Shown here one piece after another: positions 9,256 to 17,447 of a stretch of 64,000 nucleotides of DNA; within the stretch, counting starts at the first letter, position 1, and each line of letters starts with the position of its first letter. This DNA comes from Vreelandella neptunia (lineage in GTDB: Bacteria > Pseudomonadota > Gammaproteobacteria > Pseudomonadales > Halomonadaceae). Under the pieces are notes generated by a model. The model searched no databases and had not been told where the DNA came from. It saw only the letters and a program-made list of their open reading frames with translations. The stretch lies in NCBI RefSeq assembly GCF_022489065.1, contig NZ_JAKVTW010000003.1, positions 124,001 to 188,000 of the forward strand, given 5' to 3'. A program made the position numbers and the translations under genes.

Positions 9256-10170
9256 TTAAACCAGCCGATGTGGCCATACCTCGTCCAGCGTATCGAGTGC
9301 CGCATTTACGGTCGATTCGGCAGCGCTTGCGTGTCGCCATATAAAGCTTAATGCGCAGGGCAGGCGGATGTTGTCTGCTACTGCCAGGCCACTCTCTTGA
9401 CGCTCGGTCATTGCCAGGGCATCGCGAGCCAAGCTTAAGCCAACGCCTGCACGAACCAAATCCAACATACAGGCTTCTTGGTCAACTTGGGCTACTCGGT
9501 TAGGCACCGCGCCGCTTTTCGCCAAGGCCTGCTTTAATAGCCGATGGTGAGCCGAATCGTGGGGCGTCACAATCCATGGTAGCGTGGCCAGGTGCTCCCA
9601 GCGGGTATCAATAAGCCGATTTTCCCAGCCAGCCGGGGCAATCACATGATAGTCAAAGTGCGTCAGCTCGCGCCAGGCCAGAACCTCATGCCCCTGGTTC
9701 ACTCCAGGGCCTTCGCCAGGCGGTGCCAGATAAAAGCCGACATCCAGTTCACCCTGTGCGATGCGGCTCAGCACGCTGCCGCTCATGCCGTGATGCAGTT
9801 CGGTTTCTAATTGTGGCGCGCGGGCCATCAGGCGGCTTAAGAAAGCGCCTAAACGAAGAAACTCCGGGTCGACAATGGTGCCAATGGAGAGCTTGCCGCG
9901 CAGCGTGCTGTGCAGGGTTCCGGCGGTTTGCTCAAATGCTTGGGCACTGGTCAGGGCTTTTTCAGCGGCGGGAAGCAGGGCATGGCCATCGGATGTTAGC
10001 GCTAGCCCTTGGGGGCGACGACTAAACAGTGTGAGACCTAAGTTAGCCTGTAACTGCTTCAACTTTAGGCTGATGGCAGGCTGCGTTAAATGTAACTGCT
10101 CAGCGGCGCGGGACACGCTGCCCGTTCTTGCAACGGCCACGAAGGCGCGGAGTGTGGCGTAATCTTGCAT
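9256..10170 (-). CDS. LysR-family regulator, divergent from mmsA
   Basis: A 304-aa LTTR with an N-terminal winged helix-turn-helix (residues 1-60, TGSVSRAAEQLHLTQPAIS) and a C-terminal effector domain. It is transcribed away from the mmsA-GMC pair, the classic layout for an LTTR that activates the neighbouring operon in response to a pathway metabolite. By analogy with the 3-hydroxypropionate-responsive LysR proteins described in Pseudomonas denitrificans, the inducer could be 3-hydroxypropionate; this is inference from layout. ATG at 10170 is preferred over a TTG at 10182. Confidence 0.88.
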   Translation of the reverse strand: MQDYATLRAFVAVARTGSVSRAAEQLHLTQPAISLKLKQLQANLGLTLFSRRPQGLALTSDGHALLPAAEKALTSAQAFEQTAGTLHSTLRGKLSIGTIVDPEFLRLGAFLSRLMARAPQLETELHHGMSGSVLSRIAQGELDVGFYLAPPGEGPGVNQGHEVLAWRELTHFDYHVIAPAGWENRLIDTRWEHLATLPWIVTPHDSAHHRLLKQALAKSGAVPNRVAQVDQEACMLDLVRAGVGLSLARDALAMTERQESGLAVADNIRLPCALSFIWRHASAAESTVNAALDTLDEVWPHRLV

Positions 10171-10207
10171 GATGAGCCTCAACGCGTGCTGGTGATATTA
10201 GTAGAGC

Positions 10208-10228
10208 TTATAACTGGCTTTTAAATAA
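10208..10228. promoter_or_regulatory. Candidate LysR box in the LysR/mmsA intergenic region
   Basis: An AT-rich, partly symmetric 21-base element with outer arms TTAT and ATAA fits the T-N11-A style of LTTR sites and lies 38 bases upstream of the regulator start. The match is loose and rests on position and symmetry only. Confidence 0.3.
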
Positions 10229-10301
10229 CTCAATTGATCTGTTCCCAGCGCCCAGTAGGCTAGGCTAAACGCAGGCTCTTTTTAGTAAGTATTTTAGCTA
10301 C

Positions 10302-10340
10302 GCTCTTAAAACCATGCTCTTAAAACCATGCTCTTAAAAC
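10302..10340. repeat. Three tandem copies of a 14-bp unit upstream of mmsA
   Basis: The unit gctcttaaaaccat is present twice exactly (10302-10315, 10316-10329) and a third time with its last bases changed (from 10330). The array ends about 10 bases before the mmsA start, so it lies in the 5' leader or promoter of the operon. Confidence 0.85.
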
Positions 10341-10350
10341 AGGTACTCCC

Positions 10351-11862
10351 ATGACAACAACAGCGATTCAGCACTTTATTAATGGCCAGGTCACCGCTGG
10401 TGAGTCTTCAAACGCTCAGGACGTATTCAATCCCGCCACCGGCCGTGTGACTGGCCGTGTATCGCTCGCTTCATCAAACGATGTGAACACCGCCGTAGAA
10501 GCCGCACAAGCCGCTTTTCCTGCCTGGGCTGATACCCCGCCTATCCGTCGTGCCCGGGTAATGTTCAAGTTATTAGAGCTGTTAAATGTTCACAAAGATG
10601 CGTTGGCCGAAGCGATCACCAAAGAGCACGGCAAGGTGTTCACCGATGCCCAGGGGGAAGTCGCGCGTGGTATTGACATTGTTGAATTCGCTTGCGGAAT
10701 CCCACAGTTGTTGAAGGGCGACTACACCGAGCAGGTGAGTACCGGGATCGACAACTGGACCATGCGCCAGCCATTAGGCGTGGTCGCTGGTATAACGCCA
10801 TTTAATTTCCCGGCCATGGTGCCAATGTGGATGTTCCCGTTAGCCATTGCTGCGGGTAATACCTTTATTTTGAAACCAAGCCCGCTTGACCCCAGCGCCT
10901 CGTTGCTGATGGCTGATTTGCTTAAACAAGCGGGCCTGCCCGATGGCGTGTTCAACGTCGTGCAGGGCGATAAAGACTCGGTGGAAGCGCTGCTTGATCA
11001 TCCGCACGTTAAGGCGTTGTCGTTTGTGGGCTCCACGCCGATTGCCAATCTGATTTACGAACGCGGCGCTCGTAATGGCAAACGTATCCAAGCACTCGGC
11101 GGGGCCAAAAACCATATGGTGGTGATGCCGGACGCCCACCTTGATAAAGCGGTCGATGCACTCATCGGTGCCGCCTTCGGCTCTGCCGGTGAGCGTTGCA
11201 TGGCGATCAGCGTGGCGGTGTTGGTCGGCGACGTGGCGGATAAAGTCGTGCCGGCACTGGCTGAGCGTGCGAAAGCGCTAAAAGTAAAAGATGGTATGCA
11301 GCTTGATGCGGAGATGGGCCCGATTGTTACCCAGCAAGCTCACCAGCGGATTACCGGTTATATCGAAAAAGGGGTGGCTGAAGGCGCAGAACTGGTGGTC
11401 GATGGTCGCACTTTTAATGCTGCCTCGGCAGGCGATGAGTGTGCCGAAGGGTTCTGGATGGGCGGCACGTTGTTCGATAACGTCACGCCGGAAATGACGA
11501 TCTATAAAGAGGAGATTTTTGGTCCGGTGCTGGTCTGTGTGCGGGTACCGGATATCGCCACCGCCATCCAGTTGATCAACGACCACGAATTCGGCAATGG
11601 CGTTAGCTGCTTTACCGAAAGCGGCACCGTGGCGCGGGAGTTTGGGCGCCGCATTCAGGTCGGCATGGTGGGTATCAACGTGCCTATTCCGGTGCCGATG
11701 GCGTGGCATGGTTTCGGTGGCTGGAAGCGCTCTTTGTTTGGCGATACCCATGCCTATGGTGAAGAGGGCGTGCGTTTTTACACGAAACAAAAATCGATTA
11801 TGCAGCGCTGGTCGGACTCAATCGATGCCGGTGCTGAATTTGTGATGCCCACGGCGAAGTAA
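10351..11862 (+). CDS. mmsA: CoA-acylating (methyl)malonate-semialdehyde dehydrogenase
   Basis: Oxidises methylmalonate semialdehyde to propionyl-CoA, or malonate semialdehyde to acetyl-CoA, with NAD+ and CoA and loss of CO2. The 503-aa length and the conserved [28 protein letters not shown] and [11 protein letters not shown] segments (catalytic Cys in the last) mark the MMSDH branch of ALDHs; this branch lacks the usual general-base Glu (here LGGAKN). It is followed 26 bases later by the GMC oxidoreductase. Next to that gene and the LysR, malonate semialdehyde from 3-hydroxypropionate is the likeliest substrate; valine or inositol catabolism is the alternative. Confidence 0.93.
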   Translation: MTTTAIQHFINGQVTAGESSNAQDVFNPATGRVTGRVSLASSNDVNTAVEAAQAAFPAWADTPPIRRARVMFKLLELLNVHKDALAEAITKEHGKVFTDAQGEVARGIDIVEFACGIPQLLKGDYTEQVSTGIDNWTMRQPLGVVAGITPFNFPAMVPMWMFPLAIAAGNTFILKPSPLDPSASLLMADLLKQAGLPDGVFNVVQGDKDSVEALLDHPHVKALSFVGSTPIANLIYERGARNGKRIQALGGAKNHMVVMPDAHLDKAVDALIGAAFGSAGERCMAISVAVLVGDVADKVVPALAERAKALKVKDGMQLDAEMGPIVTQQAHQRITGYIEKGVAEGAELVVDGRTFNAASAGDECAEGFWMGGTLFDNVTPEMTIYKEEIFGPVLVCVRVPDIATAIQLINDHEFGNGVSCFTESGTVAREFGRRIQVGMVGINVPIPVPMAWHGFGGWKRSLFGDTHAYGEEGVRFYTKQKSIMQRWSDSIDAGAEFVMPTAK

Positions 11863-11888
11863 CGCCTAAACGTTATGGGAGCCAACGC

Positions 11889-13544
11889 ATGCCAGCGCCA
11901 ACTAATAATAATTTCGACTATATCGTGGTAGGAGCGGGCACCGCCGGGTGCCTGATGGCTAACCGACTCAGCGCCAACCCTAACAACAAGGTGCTGTTGA
12001 TCGAAGCGGGTGGTCGCGATAACTACCACTGGATCCATATCCCGGTGGGGTATCTCTACTGCATTAATAACCCGCGTACCGATTGGCTGTTTCGTACCGA
12101 ACCCGACAAAGGGCTCAACGGCCGTTCGCTGATCTACCCACGGGGGAAAACCCTGGGCGGCTGCTCCAGCATCAATGGCATGATTTATATGCGCGGTCAG
12201 GCCCGGGATTACGACCACTGGGCGGGAGTCACCGGCGACGATGCCTGGCGCTGGGAGAACTGCTTACCTGACTTTATCAAGCATGAAGATCACTACCGCT
12301 TGGATGAGCATGGTGATGGTGACGCGAAGCACCGAGATTTTCATGGCCATGGTGGCGAATGGCGGATTGAAAAACAGCGCCTCAAATGGCAGGTGCTGGA
12401 TGATTTTGCCGAAGCTGCGGTTCAGGCGGGCATTCCGCGCACCGAGGATTTTAACCGTGGTTCAAATGAAGGCGTGGCCTACTTTGAAGTCAATCAGCGC
12501 TCGGGCTGGCGGTGGAATACCGCCAAAGCGTTTTTGCGCCCCGCACTGAAGCGCAACAACTTAACGCTTTGGCACTCCACGCAGGTCAATCGCCTGCTCT
12601 TTGACAAACGTGAAGAAGCACTGCGCTGCAGCGGCGTGGAGGTGGAGCGCAACGGTCACGCCCAGCGTGCCATGGTGAGCGGGGAGGTGGTGCTCTGCGC
12701 AGGTGCGATTGGCACGCCGCATTTACTCCAGCTTTCCGGCGTGGGCCCAGCCGAGCTGCTACGCGAACACGGCGTTGAGTTAGTGCATGAATTGCCCGGG
12801 GTGGGGGAGAACCTGCAGGATCACTTACAGATTCGCTCGATATATCGCATCACCAATGGCAAAACCCTGAACGCGATAGCCAGCACGCTATTGGGGAAAG
12901 CGGGCATTGGTTGGGAGTACCTGCTCAAACGGTCTGGGCCGATGAGCATGGCGCCCTCGCAGTTAGGGGCGTTTACCCGCAGTACGGCGGAGCAAACGCA
13001 CCCTAATATTCAATACCATGTACAGCCGCTAAGCCTTGAAGCCTTTGGGCAGCCGCTACACCCGTACCCGGCGATTACCGCCAGCGTATGCAATTTGAAT
13101 CCAACCAGCCGGGGCACGGTACGTCTTAAAAGCAGCGACCCCCGTCAGACGCCGGCCATCTCTCCTCATTACTTAAGCACGCCAGAGGATCGCAAAGTAG
13201 CGGCGGACTCCCTGCGCGTTACCCGGCGGATTGCCGAGCAGCCAGCGTTTGCCAAGTATGCGCCTGAGGAAGTGAAACCGGGCGTTGAGTACCAAACCGA
13301 CGACGAGCTAACTCGCTTGGCGGGGGATATAGGCACGACGATTTTCCACCCCGTTGGTACTGCGAAAATGGGGCGCGAGGATGACAGTTTGGCGGTAGTC
13401 GATGGTCGGCTGCGGGTACGGGGCATTCTTGGGCTTCGCGTGGCGGATGCGAGCATTATGCCGACGATTACCAGCGGCAATACCAATTCGCCCACGCTGA
13501 TGATTGCGGAGAAAGCTGCCGGTTGGCTCCTCTCTGAGCAGTGA
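11889..13544 (+). CDS. GMC-family FAD oxidoreductase (choline dehydrogenase-like), possible 3-hydroxypropionate dehydrogenase
   Basis: Flavoprotein alcohol dehydrogenase of 551 aa. The ADP-binding fold YIVVGAGTAGCLMANRLS is at the N-terminus, the GMC signature 1 region near 85-100 reads GRSLIYPRGKTLGGCSS, the second signature GAIGTPHLLQLSGVG is central, and the catalytic His lies in the C-terminal HPVGTAKMG segment. Choline oxidation is unlikely because no betaine genes are nearby. The partner mmsA and the divergent LysR match the HpdH/MmsA arrangement for 3-hydroxypropionate breakdown, where the GMC enzyme makes malonate semialdehyde. Confidence 0.82.
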   Translation: MPAPTNNNFDYIVVGAGTAGCLMANRLSANPNNKVLLIEAGGRDNYHWIHIPVGYLYCINNPRTDWLFRTEPDKGLNGRSLIYPRGKTLGGCSSINGMIYMRGQARDYDHWAGVTGDDAWRWENCLPDFIKHEDHYRLDEHGDGDAKHRDFHGHGGEWRIEKQRLKWQVLDDFAEAAVQAGIPRTEDFNRGSNEGVAYFEVNQRSGWRWNTAKAFLRPALKRNNLTLWHSTQVNRLLFDKREEALRCSGVEVERNGHAQRAMVSGEVVLCAGAIGTPHLLQLSGVGPAELLREHGVELVHELPGVGENLQDHLQIRSIYRITNGKTLNAIASTLLGKAGIGWEYLLKRSGPMSMAPSQLGAFTRSTAEQTHPNIQYHVQPLSLEAFGQPLHPYPAITASVCNLNPTSRGTVRLKSSDPRQTPAISPHYLSTPEDRKVAADSLRVTRRIAEQPAFAKYAPEEVKPGVEYQTDDELTRLAGDIGTTIFHPVGTAKMGREDDSLAVVDGRLRVRGILGLRVADASIMPTITSGNTNSPTLMIAEKAAGWLLSEQ

Positions 13545-13600
13545 GAGTGATTAGCCAGCACCTTGTCATACAGGGCTGCATAGCCTTGATTATAAGAGTG

Positions 13601-13629
13601 TTGACGCGCACACAGGTTAGGCGCAAAAT
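13601..13629 (+). promoter_or_regulatory. Candidate sigma-70 promoter of the cold-shock gene with long 5' leader
   Basis: TTGACG (13601-13606) and CAAAAT (13624-13629) are separated by exactly 17 bases. Transcription from here would leave a leader of about 130 nt before the csp start, a length typical of cspA-type mRNAs whose leaders act as temperature-sensitive structures. The -10 is weak. Confidence 0.45.
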
Positions 13630-13769
13630 AGCGTCAGTTGGTTAGCAAGTCGAACGTTGTCAGCAGGATAGAAGCGCCTCAAGCGTTAAATCTGGTGAAA
13701 GTTTCTTGTTCTACCCACTGCACTTCGGGTATTTCCCGGTTTTAATTAGCTACATCGAGGATTTCGATC

Positions 13770-13973
13770 ATGGCAACTGGCACAGTTAAGTGGTTTAACG
13801 ACACTAAAGGCTTCGGCTTTATTTCTCCTGACGACAATGGCGACGACCTGTTCGCACATTTCTCTGAAATTCAGTCTGAAGGTTTCAAATCTCTGCAAGA
13901 CGGCCAGAAGGTTTCCTTCGACGTCACCCAGGGTAAAAAAGGCCTTCAGGCTTCTAACATCAAAGTTGTTTAA
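13770..13973 (+). CDS. CspA-family cold-shock protein
   Basis: A 67-aa single-domain cold-shock protein that binds single-stranded RNA/DNA as a chaperone. RNP1 (KGFGFIS) and RNP2 (DLFAHFS) are intact, and the start [11 protein letters not shown] is canonical. The long leader is discussed under the promoter entry, and a clean terminator follows, so this is a monocistronic unit. Which CspA paralogue it is cannot be told. Confidence 0.96.
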   Translation: MATGTVKWFNDTKGFGFISPDDNGDDLFAHFSEIQSEGFKSLQDGQKVSFDVTQGKKGLQASNIKVV

Positions 13974-14031
13974 GTTAATTCTTAAGCATTGAGATGTTAG
14001 CAATCACTGCCCAGCGATGATTGACCAAAGG

Positions 14032-14056
14032 ACCCCGCCACGTGCGGGGTTTTTTG
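14032..14056 (+). terminator. Rho-independent terminator of the cold-shock gene
   Basis: Perfect 7-bp stem accccgc / gcggggt with loop cacgt, followed by a run of six T. Confidence 0.92.
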
Positions 14057-14202
14057 TATCTATAAGATTGAGTGCAAAAATACCTCAAACCTCACACCCG
14101 TATATTCCATTTTGATCTTTAAATGTTTCTAAAAATAACTTTTTAGAATATAGGGCTGGCCTCACAATGCTCTTATGTTTATTTATTAAGGGTGTTGTGG
14201 CG

Positions 14203-15972
14203 ATGTCGGTTGATGCTTGGGTTTCAGTCACGGTGGTGCTGACCATTTTTCCGCTTATGGCGTTCTCACGTCTAGGGCCGGATATCATTCTGCTGGGCGC
14301 GGTGATTGTGTTGATGACGCTTGGCGTCATTGACCCACAGCAGGCGCTGGGAGGCTTTTCAAACAGCGGTCTTTTTACTGTGGCCTTCATGTATGTGCTG
14401 GTAGCCAGCATTCGTGAAACCGGCGGCATCGATCTGATCATTCGCTATGTGCTTGGACGCCCTGATAAAGAAAGAGGTGCGCTCATACGCCTACTATTAC
14501 CCGTCGCGACACTCAGCGCCTTTGTTAATAATACCCCTGTGGTTGCCACCTATATTCCTGCCGTCATGAGCTGGAGCCGCAGGCTGCATTTATCTCCCCA
14601 GCGGCTGCTGATGCCGCTTAGTTTTGCGTCCATTCTTGGTGGCACTATTACGCTGTTTGGCACCAGCACTAATTTAGTGGTGCATGGGTTGTTGCTGGAG
14701 CGCTACCCCGAGCTTGGCATGGGCCTGCTGGATTTGGCTTGGGTAGGTATTCCCGTCGCGGTAGTCGGCCTTGCTTACCTGATTTTGCTGGGGCCACGCT
14801 TATTGCCTGCTCGGGAAGGGGTGGCTAGTGCGTTTGCCAACCCGCGAGAGTTCACTATCGAAATGGAAGTCGACCCAGCGGGCGTACTGGTAGATCGTAG
14901 CGTTGAAGAAGCGGGACTGCGACACTTACAGGAGCTGTTTCTGGTTGAAATTGAGCGCGCAGGCAACGTGGTTAGTGTGGTTGGCCCTGGTGAACAATTA
15001 AAAGGCGGTGATCGACTGGTGTTTGCCGGCACCTCTGATGCCGCAGTGGAGTTGCAGCAGATTCGTGGTTTGATTCCTTCTCGGGATGATACGTCCAGTC
15101 TGGAGAAAGAGTTTAAGGAGCGCCGCTTGGTCGAGGCGGTGGTGTCGGATCAGTGCCAGTTTATCGGTCAGCGTATTCGCGACGGCCACTTCAGAACCTT
15201 GTATGGAGCGGCGGTGCTGGCAATCTGCCGGGGCGGTGAGCGGGTCAAGGGCAACCTTGGTCAAGTGCGGCTGCAGCCCGCCGATGTTCTGTTGCTGGAA
15301 GCACGACCACCGTTTATTGAGCGTCATCGTCAGTCACGGGACTTCTTGCTGATTAGCGAGCTCAATGGTGCGGCGCGCCCAATACATGAAAAAGCACCGC
15401 TAGCATGGGGCCTGCTGTTAGGGGCCGTGCTTCTCGCCGCCTTAGGCGTACTGAGTATGCTCAACGCCGCCATGTTAGGGGCGGCATTAGCGTTACTTAC
15501 GGGTTGCTGTTCGGTGGGAGCAGCCAAGCGCGGTTTGGATACTCAGGTGCTACTCACGATTGCCGCTTCCTTTGGTGTGGGAGCCGCACTGCAGAGCTCC
15601 GGTGCCGCTGAGGTAATGGCCGGTGGGGTGCTAACGTTTGTGGCGGGTAATCCGCTGCTGCTCTTGATCGGCACCTACTGCGTGGTCGCACTGCTGACAG
15701 AGCTGGTGACCAATAACGCAGCCGCGGTGATTATTTTTCCGGTGGTAATGAGCGCAGCAGAAAGCTTGGGCGTTAGCCCGATGCCCTATGTGGTAGCGGT
15801 CATGTTCGCCGCCTCGGCGAGCTTTTTAACCCCTATCGGCTATCAAACCAATTTGATGGTGTATGGCCCCGGCGGCTATCGGGTCAGCGATTTTCTTCGT
15901 CTGGGGAGTGGTTTGAATATACTGACCGGCGCGATAGCGCTACTCTTGATTCCCTTAGTGTGGCCTTTTTAA
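14203..15972 (+). CDS. SLC13-type carrier with two RCK_C (TrkA_C) domains
   Basis: A 589-aa membrane protein with two blocks of transmembrane helices flanking a central soluble region. The first block has NNTPVVATYIPAV and FGTSTNLVVHG, the second TNNAAAVIIFPVV and SFLTPIGYQTNLMVYGPGGY, both typical of the family often annotated as sulfate/sodium symporter. The centre (about 210-385) contains two RCK_C-like modules, each with an LKGGDRLVFAG or LQPADVLLLEA end, suggesting ligand gating. The transported ion is unknown. ATG at 14203 (MSVDAW) is preferred; an in-frame ATG at 14167 lacks a ribosome site. Confidence 0.85.
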   Translation: MSVDAWVSVTVVLTIFPLMAFSRLGPDIILLGAVIVLMTLGVIDPQQALGGFSNSGLFTVAFMYVLVASIRETGGIDLIIRYVLGRPDKERGALIRLLLPVATLSAFVNNTPVVATYIPAVMSWSRRLHLSPQRLLMPLSFASILGGTITLFGTSTNLVVHGLLLERYPELGMGLLDLAWVGIPVAVVGLAYLILLGPRLLPAREGVASAFANPREFTIEMEVDPAGVLVDRSVEEAGLRHLQELFLVEIERAGNVVSVVGPGEQLKGGDRLVFAGTSDAAVELQQIRGLIPSRDDTSSLEKEFKERRLVEAVVSDQCQFIGQRIRDGHFRTLYGAAVLAICRGGERVKGNLGQVRLQPADVLLLEARPPFIERHRQSRDFLLISELNGAARPIHEKAPLAWGLLLGAVLLAALGVLSMLNAAMLGAALALLTGCCSVGAAKRGLDTQVLLTIAASFGVGAALQSSGAAEVMAGGVLTFVAGNPLLLLIGTYCVVALLTELVTNNAAAVIIFPVVMSAAESLGVSPMPYVVAVMFAASASFLTPIGYQTNLMVYGPGGYRVSDFLRLGSGLNILTGAIALLLIPLVWPF

Positions 15973-15976
15973 ACGT

Positions 15977-16025
15977 GCCACCGCTCGCGGTAAACGCTGG
16001 TTTGCGCTAGGGTGGCGCTTTTTGG
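15977..16025 (+). terminator. Possible terminator of the SLC13/RCK_C gene
   Basis: gccacc (15977-15982) pairs with ggtggc (16011-16016), followed by gcttttt. The enclosed 28 bases can form a weaker inner hairpin. The long loop keeps this uncertain, and the T run touches the leader of the next gene. Confidence 0.5.
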
Positions 16026-16042
16026 ATAAGGAATACGACTTC

Positions 16043-16708
16043 ATGACTGCTCCTGGCGAACTGATTATTGAGCCGAAAGATGGTCAACCCGCCGATGCCT
16101 GTGTGTTTATTATTCACGGCTTAGGTGCGGATGGACACGATTTTGAACCGCTGGTACCCGCGTTAGCACTGCCCAAAGATTCACACGTGCGCTTTATCAT
16201 GCCCCATGCGCCACGGTTGGCCGTAACGATTAATGGCGGCATGGTGATGCCCGCTTGGTACGATATTCTCGCCATGGATTTGGGGCGTAGGGTGGATGAA
16301 AGCCAGCTCAAAAAATCCGCCGAGCGCATTCAAGCGTTGATCCAAGAGCAGATTGATCAAGGTATCGATAGCCAACGCATTATCGTCGCGGGCTTTTCAC
16401 AAGGGGGCGCTGTCGCCTATCAAGCCGCGCTCACGTTCCCCGCGGCGCTGGGTGGCTTGTTAGCCATGTCGACCTACTTTGCGACGGCGGACAATATCGA
16501 CCTAGCAGAAGCCAATCGTCAGATTCCTGTTGAAGTTCAGCACGGTAACTTTGACCCGATTGTGCCCGAAAGCCTGGGCCGCAGTGGTGCCGACCGCCTT
16601 AAAGCGATGGGTTATGCGGTCAATTATCGCCAATACCCCATGGCGCACGCGCTTTGCCCTCAGCAGGTAAATGATATCGGCAAGTGGCTGAGTGCTCGCC
16701 TGAGCTAA
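16043..16708 (+). CDS. Phospholipase/carboxylesterase-family serine hydrolase
   Basis: A cytoplasmic alpha/beta hydrolase of 221 aa related to Pseudomonas carboxylesterase EstB and acyl-protein thioesterases. The nucleophile elbow is GFSQGG (Ser119), the acid Asp171 in NFDPIVP, and the His near residue 203 in MAHALC. HGLGADGHDFEPL near the N-terminus forms the oxyanion region. ATG at 16043 with an upstream AAGGA is chosen; a TTG at 16022 would add seven residues without family support. Natural substrate unknown. Confidence 0.9.
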   Translation: MTAPGELIIEPKDGQPADACVFIIHGLGADGHDFEPLVPALALPKDSHVRFIMPHAPRLAVTINGGMVMPAWYDILAMDLGRRVDESQLKKSAERIQALIQEQIDQGIDSQRIIVAGFSQGGAVAYQAALTFPAALGGLLAMSTYFATADNIDLAEANRQIPVEVQHGNFDPIVPESLGRSGADRLKAMGYAVNYRQYPMAHALCPQQVNDIGKWLSARLS

Positions 16709-16748
16709 GCGCCTATTCGTGCCCGATGCAAGGATGTAGCGAAAACGA

Positions 16749-17447
16749 ATGATAGCTTCCTTTGATGCGATAGCCGCTCTTGATGTAATCGAAGTAGTGC
16801 TGGCGCTGTGCTTAACAGGGTCGGCATTAGTGTGCCTATTTGATCGCCACTTAGTGCGTGCCTGCTGTTTCTTTTTGGCGTTTGCTGTCTCAATGACGCT
16901 TGCTTGGTGGCAATTGGGCGCGCCCTGGCTGGCAACGGCCGAGCTGCTGCTGGGGGTGATGCTGACAGGCCCCTGTTTTTTCTATGCGCTGGGACATCTT
17001 TCCCCTGGCGCATCATCCCCTCTTAAACACGATACCTTCAACGAGCCCTGGTCGCGGGTCGCCATGCGTGTAGTGTTGGCGCTGGCGTGGTTTGTTATGG
17101 TCGGCGCGGCGATTCGCTATGTTATCGCCGATATGGTGTATTCACCTTCAGAGCATCCGCTGCTTTTAGCGGGGGTGGTAATTGCCGCCAGCGCCTTGGG
17201 CGCGTTTGCATTGCATCGCCATTTGCTGCGCCGTTTATTGGCATTCAATATTCTGGGCTCAGGAGTGTTTATGCTGCTGGCGGGTGTGGCGGGCACCTCC
17301 GCTGCTGCCCAAGCACTTATCAGTGTTGGGCTGCTTGTTGCCTGGCTAGGGTCGATGCTCGGCGCGCTATTGATTAGGCAGCTGTTGCATCTGGAAGGGG
17401 TCGAGGCCTTGGGGCGTGACGGCGCACTCAAGGAGCGCACAACATGA
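16749..17447 (+). CDS. MbhD (DUF4040)-NuoK/MnhC-like fusion subunit of an ion pump module
   Basis: A 232-aa membrane protein that appears to join two small subunits of Mrp antiporters and membrane-bound hydrogenases. Residues about 10-80 resemble MbhD/DUF4040, including LGAPWLATAELLLGVMLTG. Residues about 100-225 resemble NuoK/MnhC, with RLLAFNILGSGVFMLLAG and AAAQALISVGLLVAWLG. It heads a four-gene operon whose members all overlap by ATGA. No hydrogenase, NADH-module or MrpE/F/G genes are adjacent. Function as part of an H+- or Na+-translocating complex is inferred from these families. Confidence 0.75.
   Translation: MIASFDAIAALDVIEVVLALCLTGSALVCLFDRHLVRACCFFLAFAVSMTLAWWQLGAPWLATAELLLGVMLTGPCFFYALGHLSPGASSPLKHDTFNEPWSRVAMRVVLALAWFVMVGAAIRYVIADMVYSPSEHPLLLAGVVIAASALGAFALHRHLLRRLLAFNILGSGVFMLLAGVAGTSAAAQALISVGLLVAWLGSMLGALLIRQLLHLEGVEALGRDGALKERTT

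Noticed and set aside
11278..11790. 170-codon antisense frame inside mmsA
   Set aside because: It lies entirely within a well-supported gene on the other strand and shows low-complexity His/Arg content.
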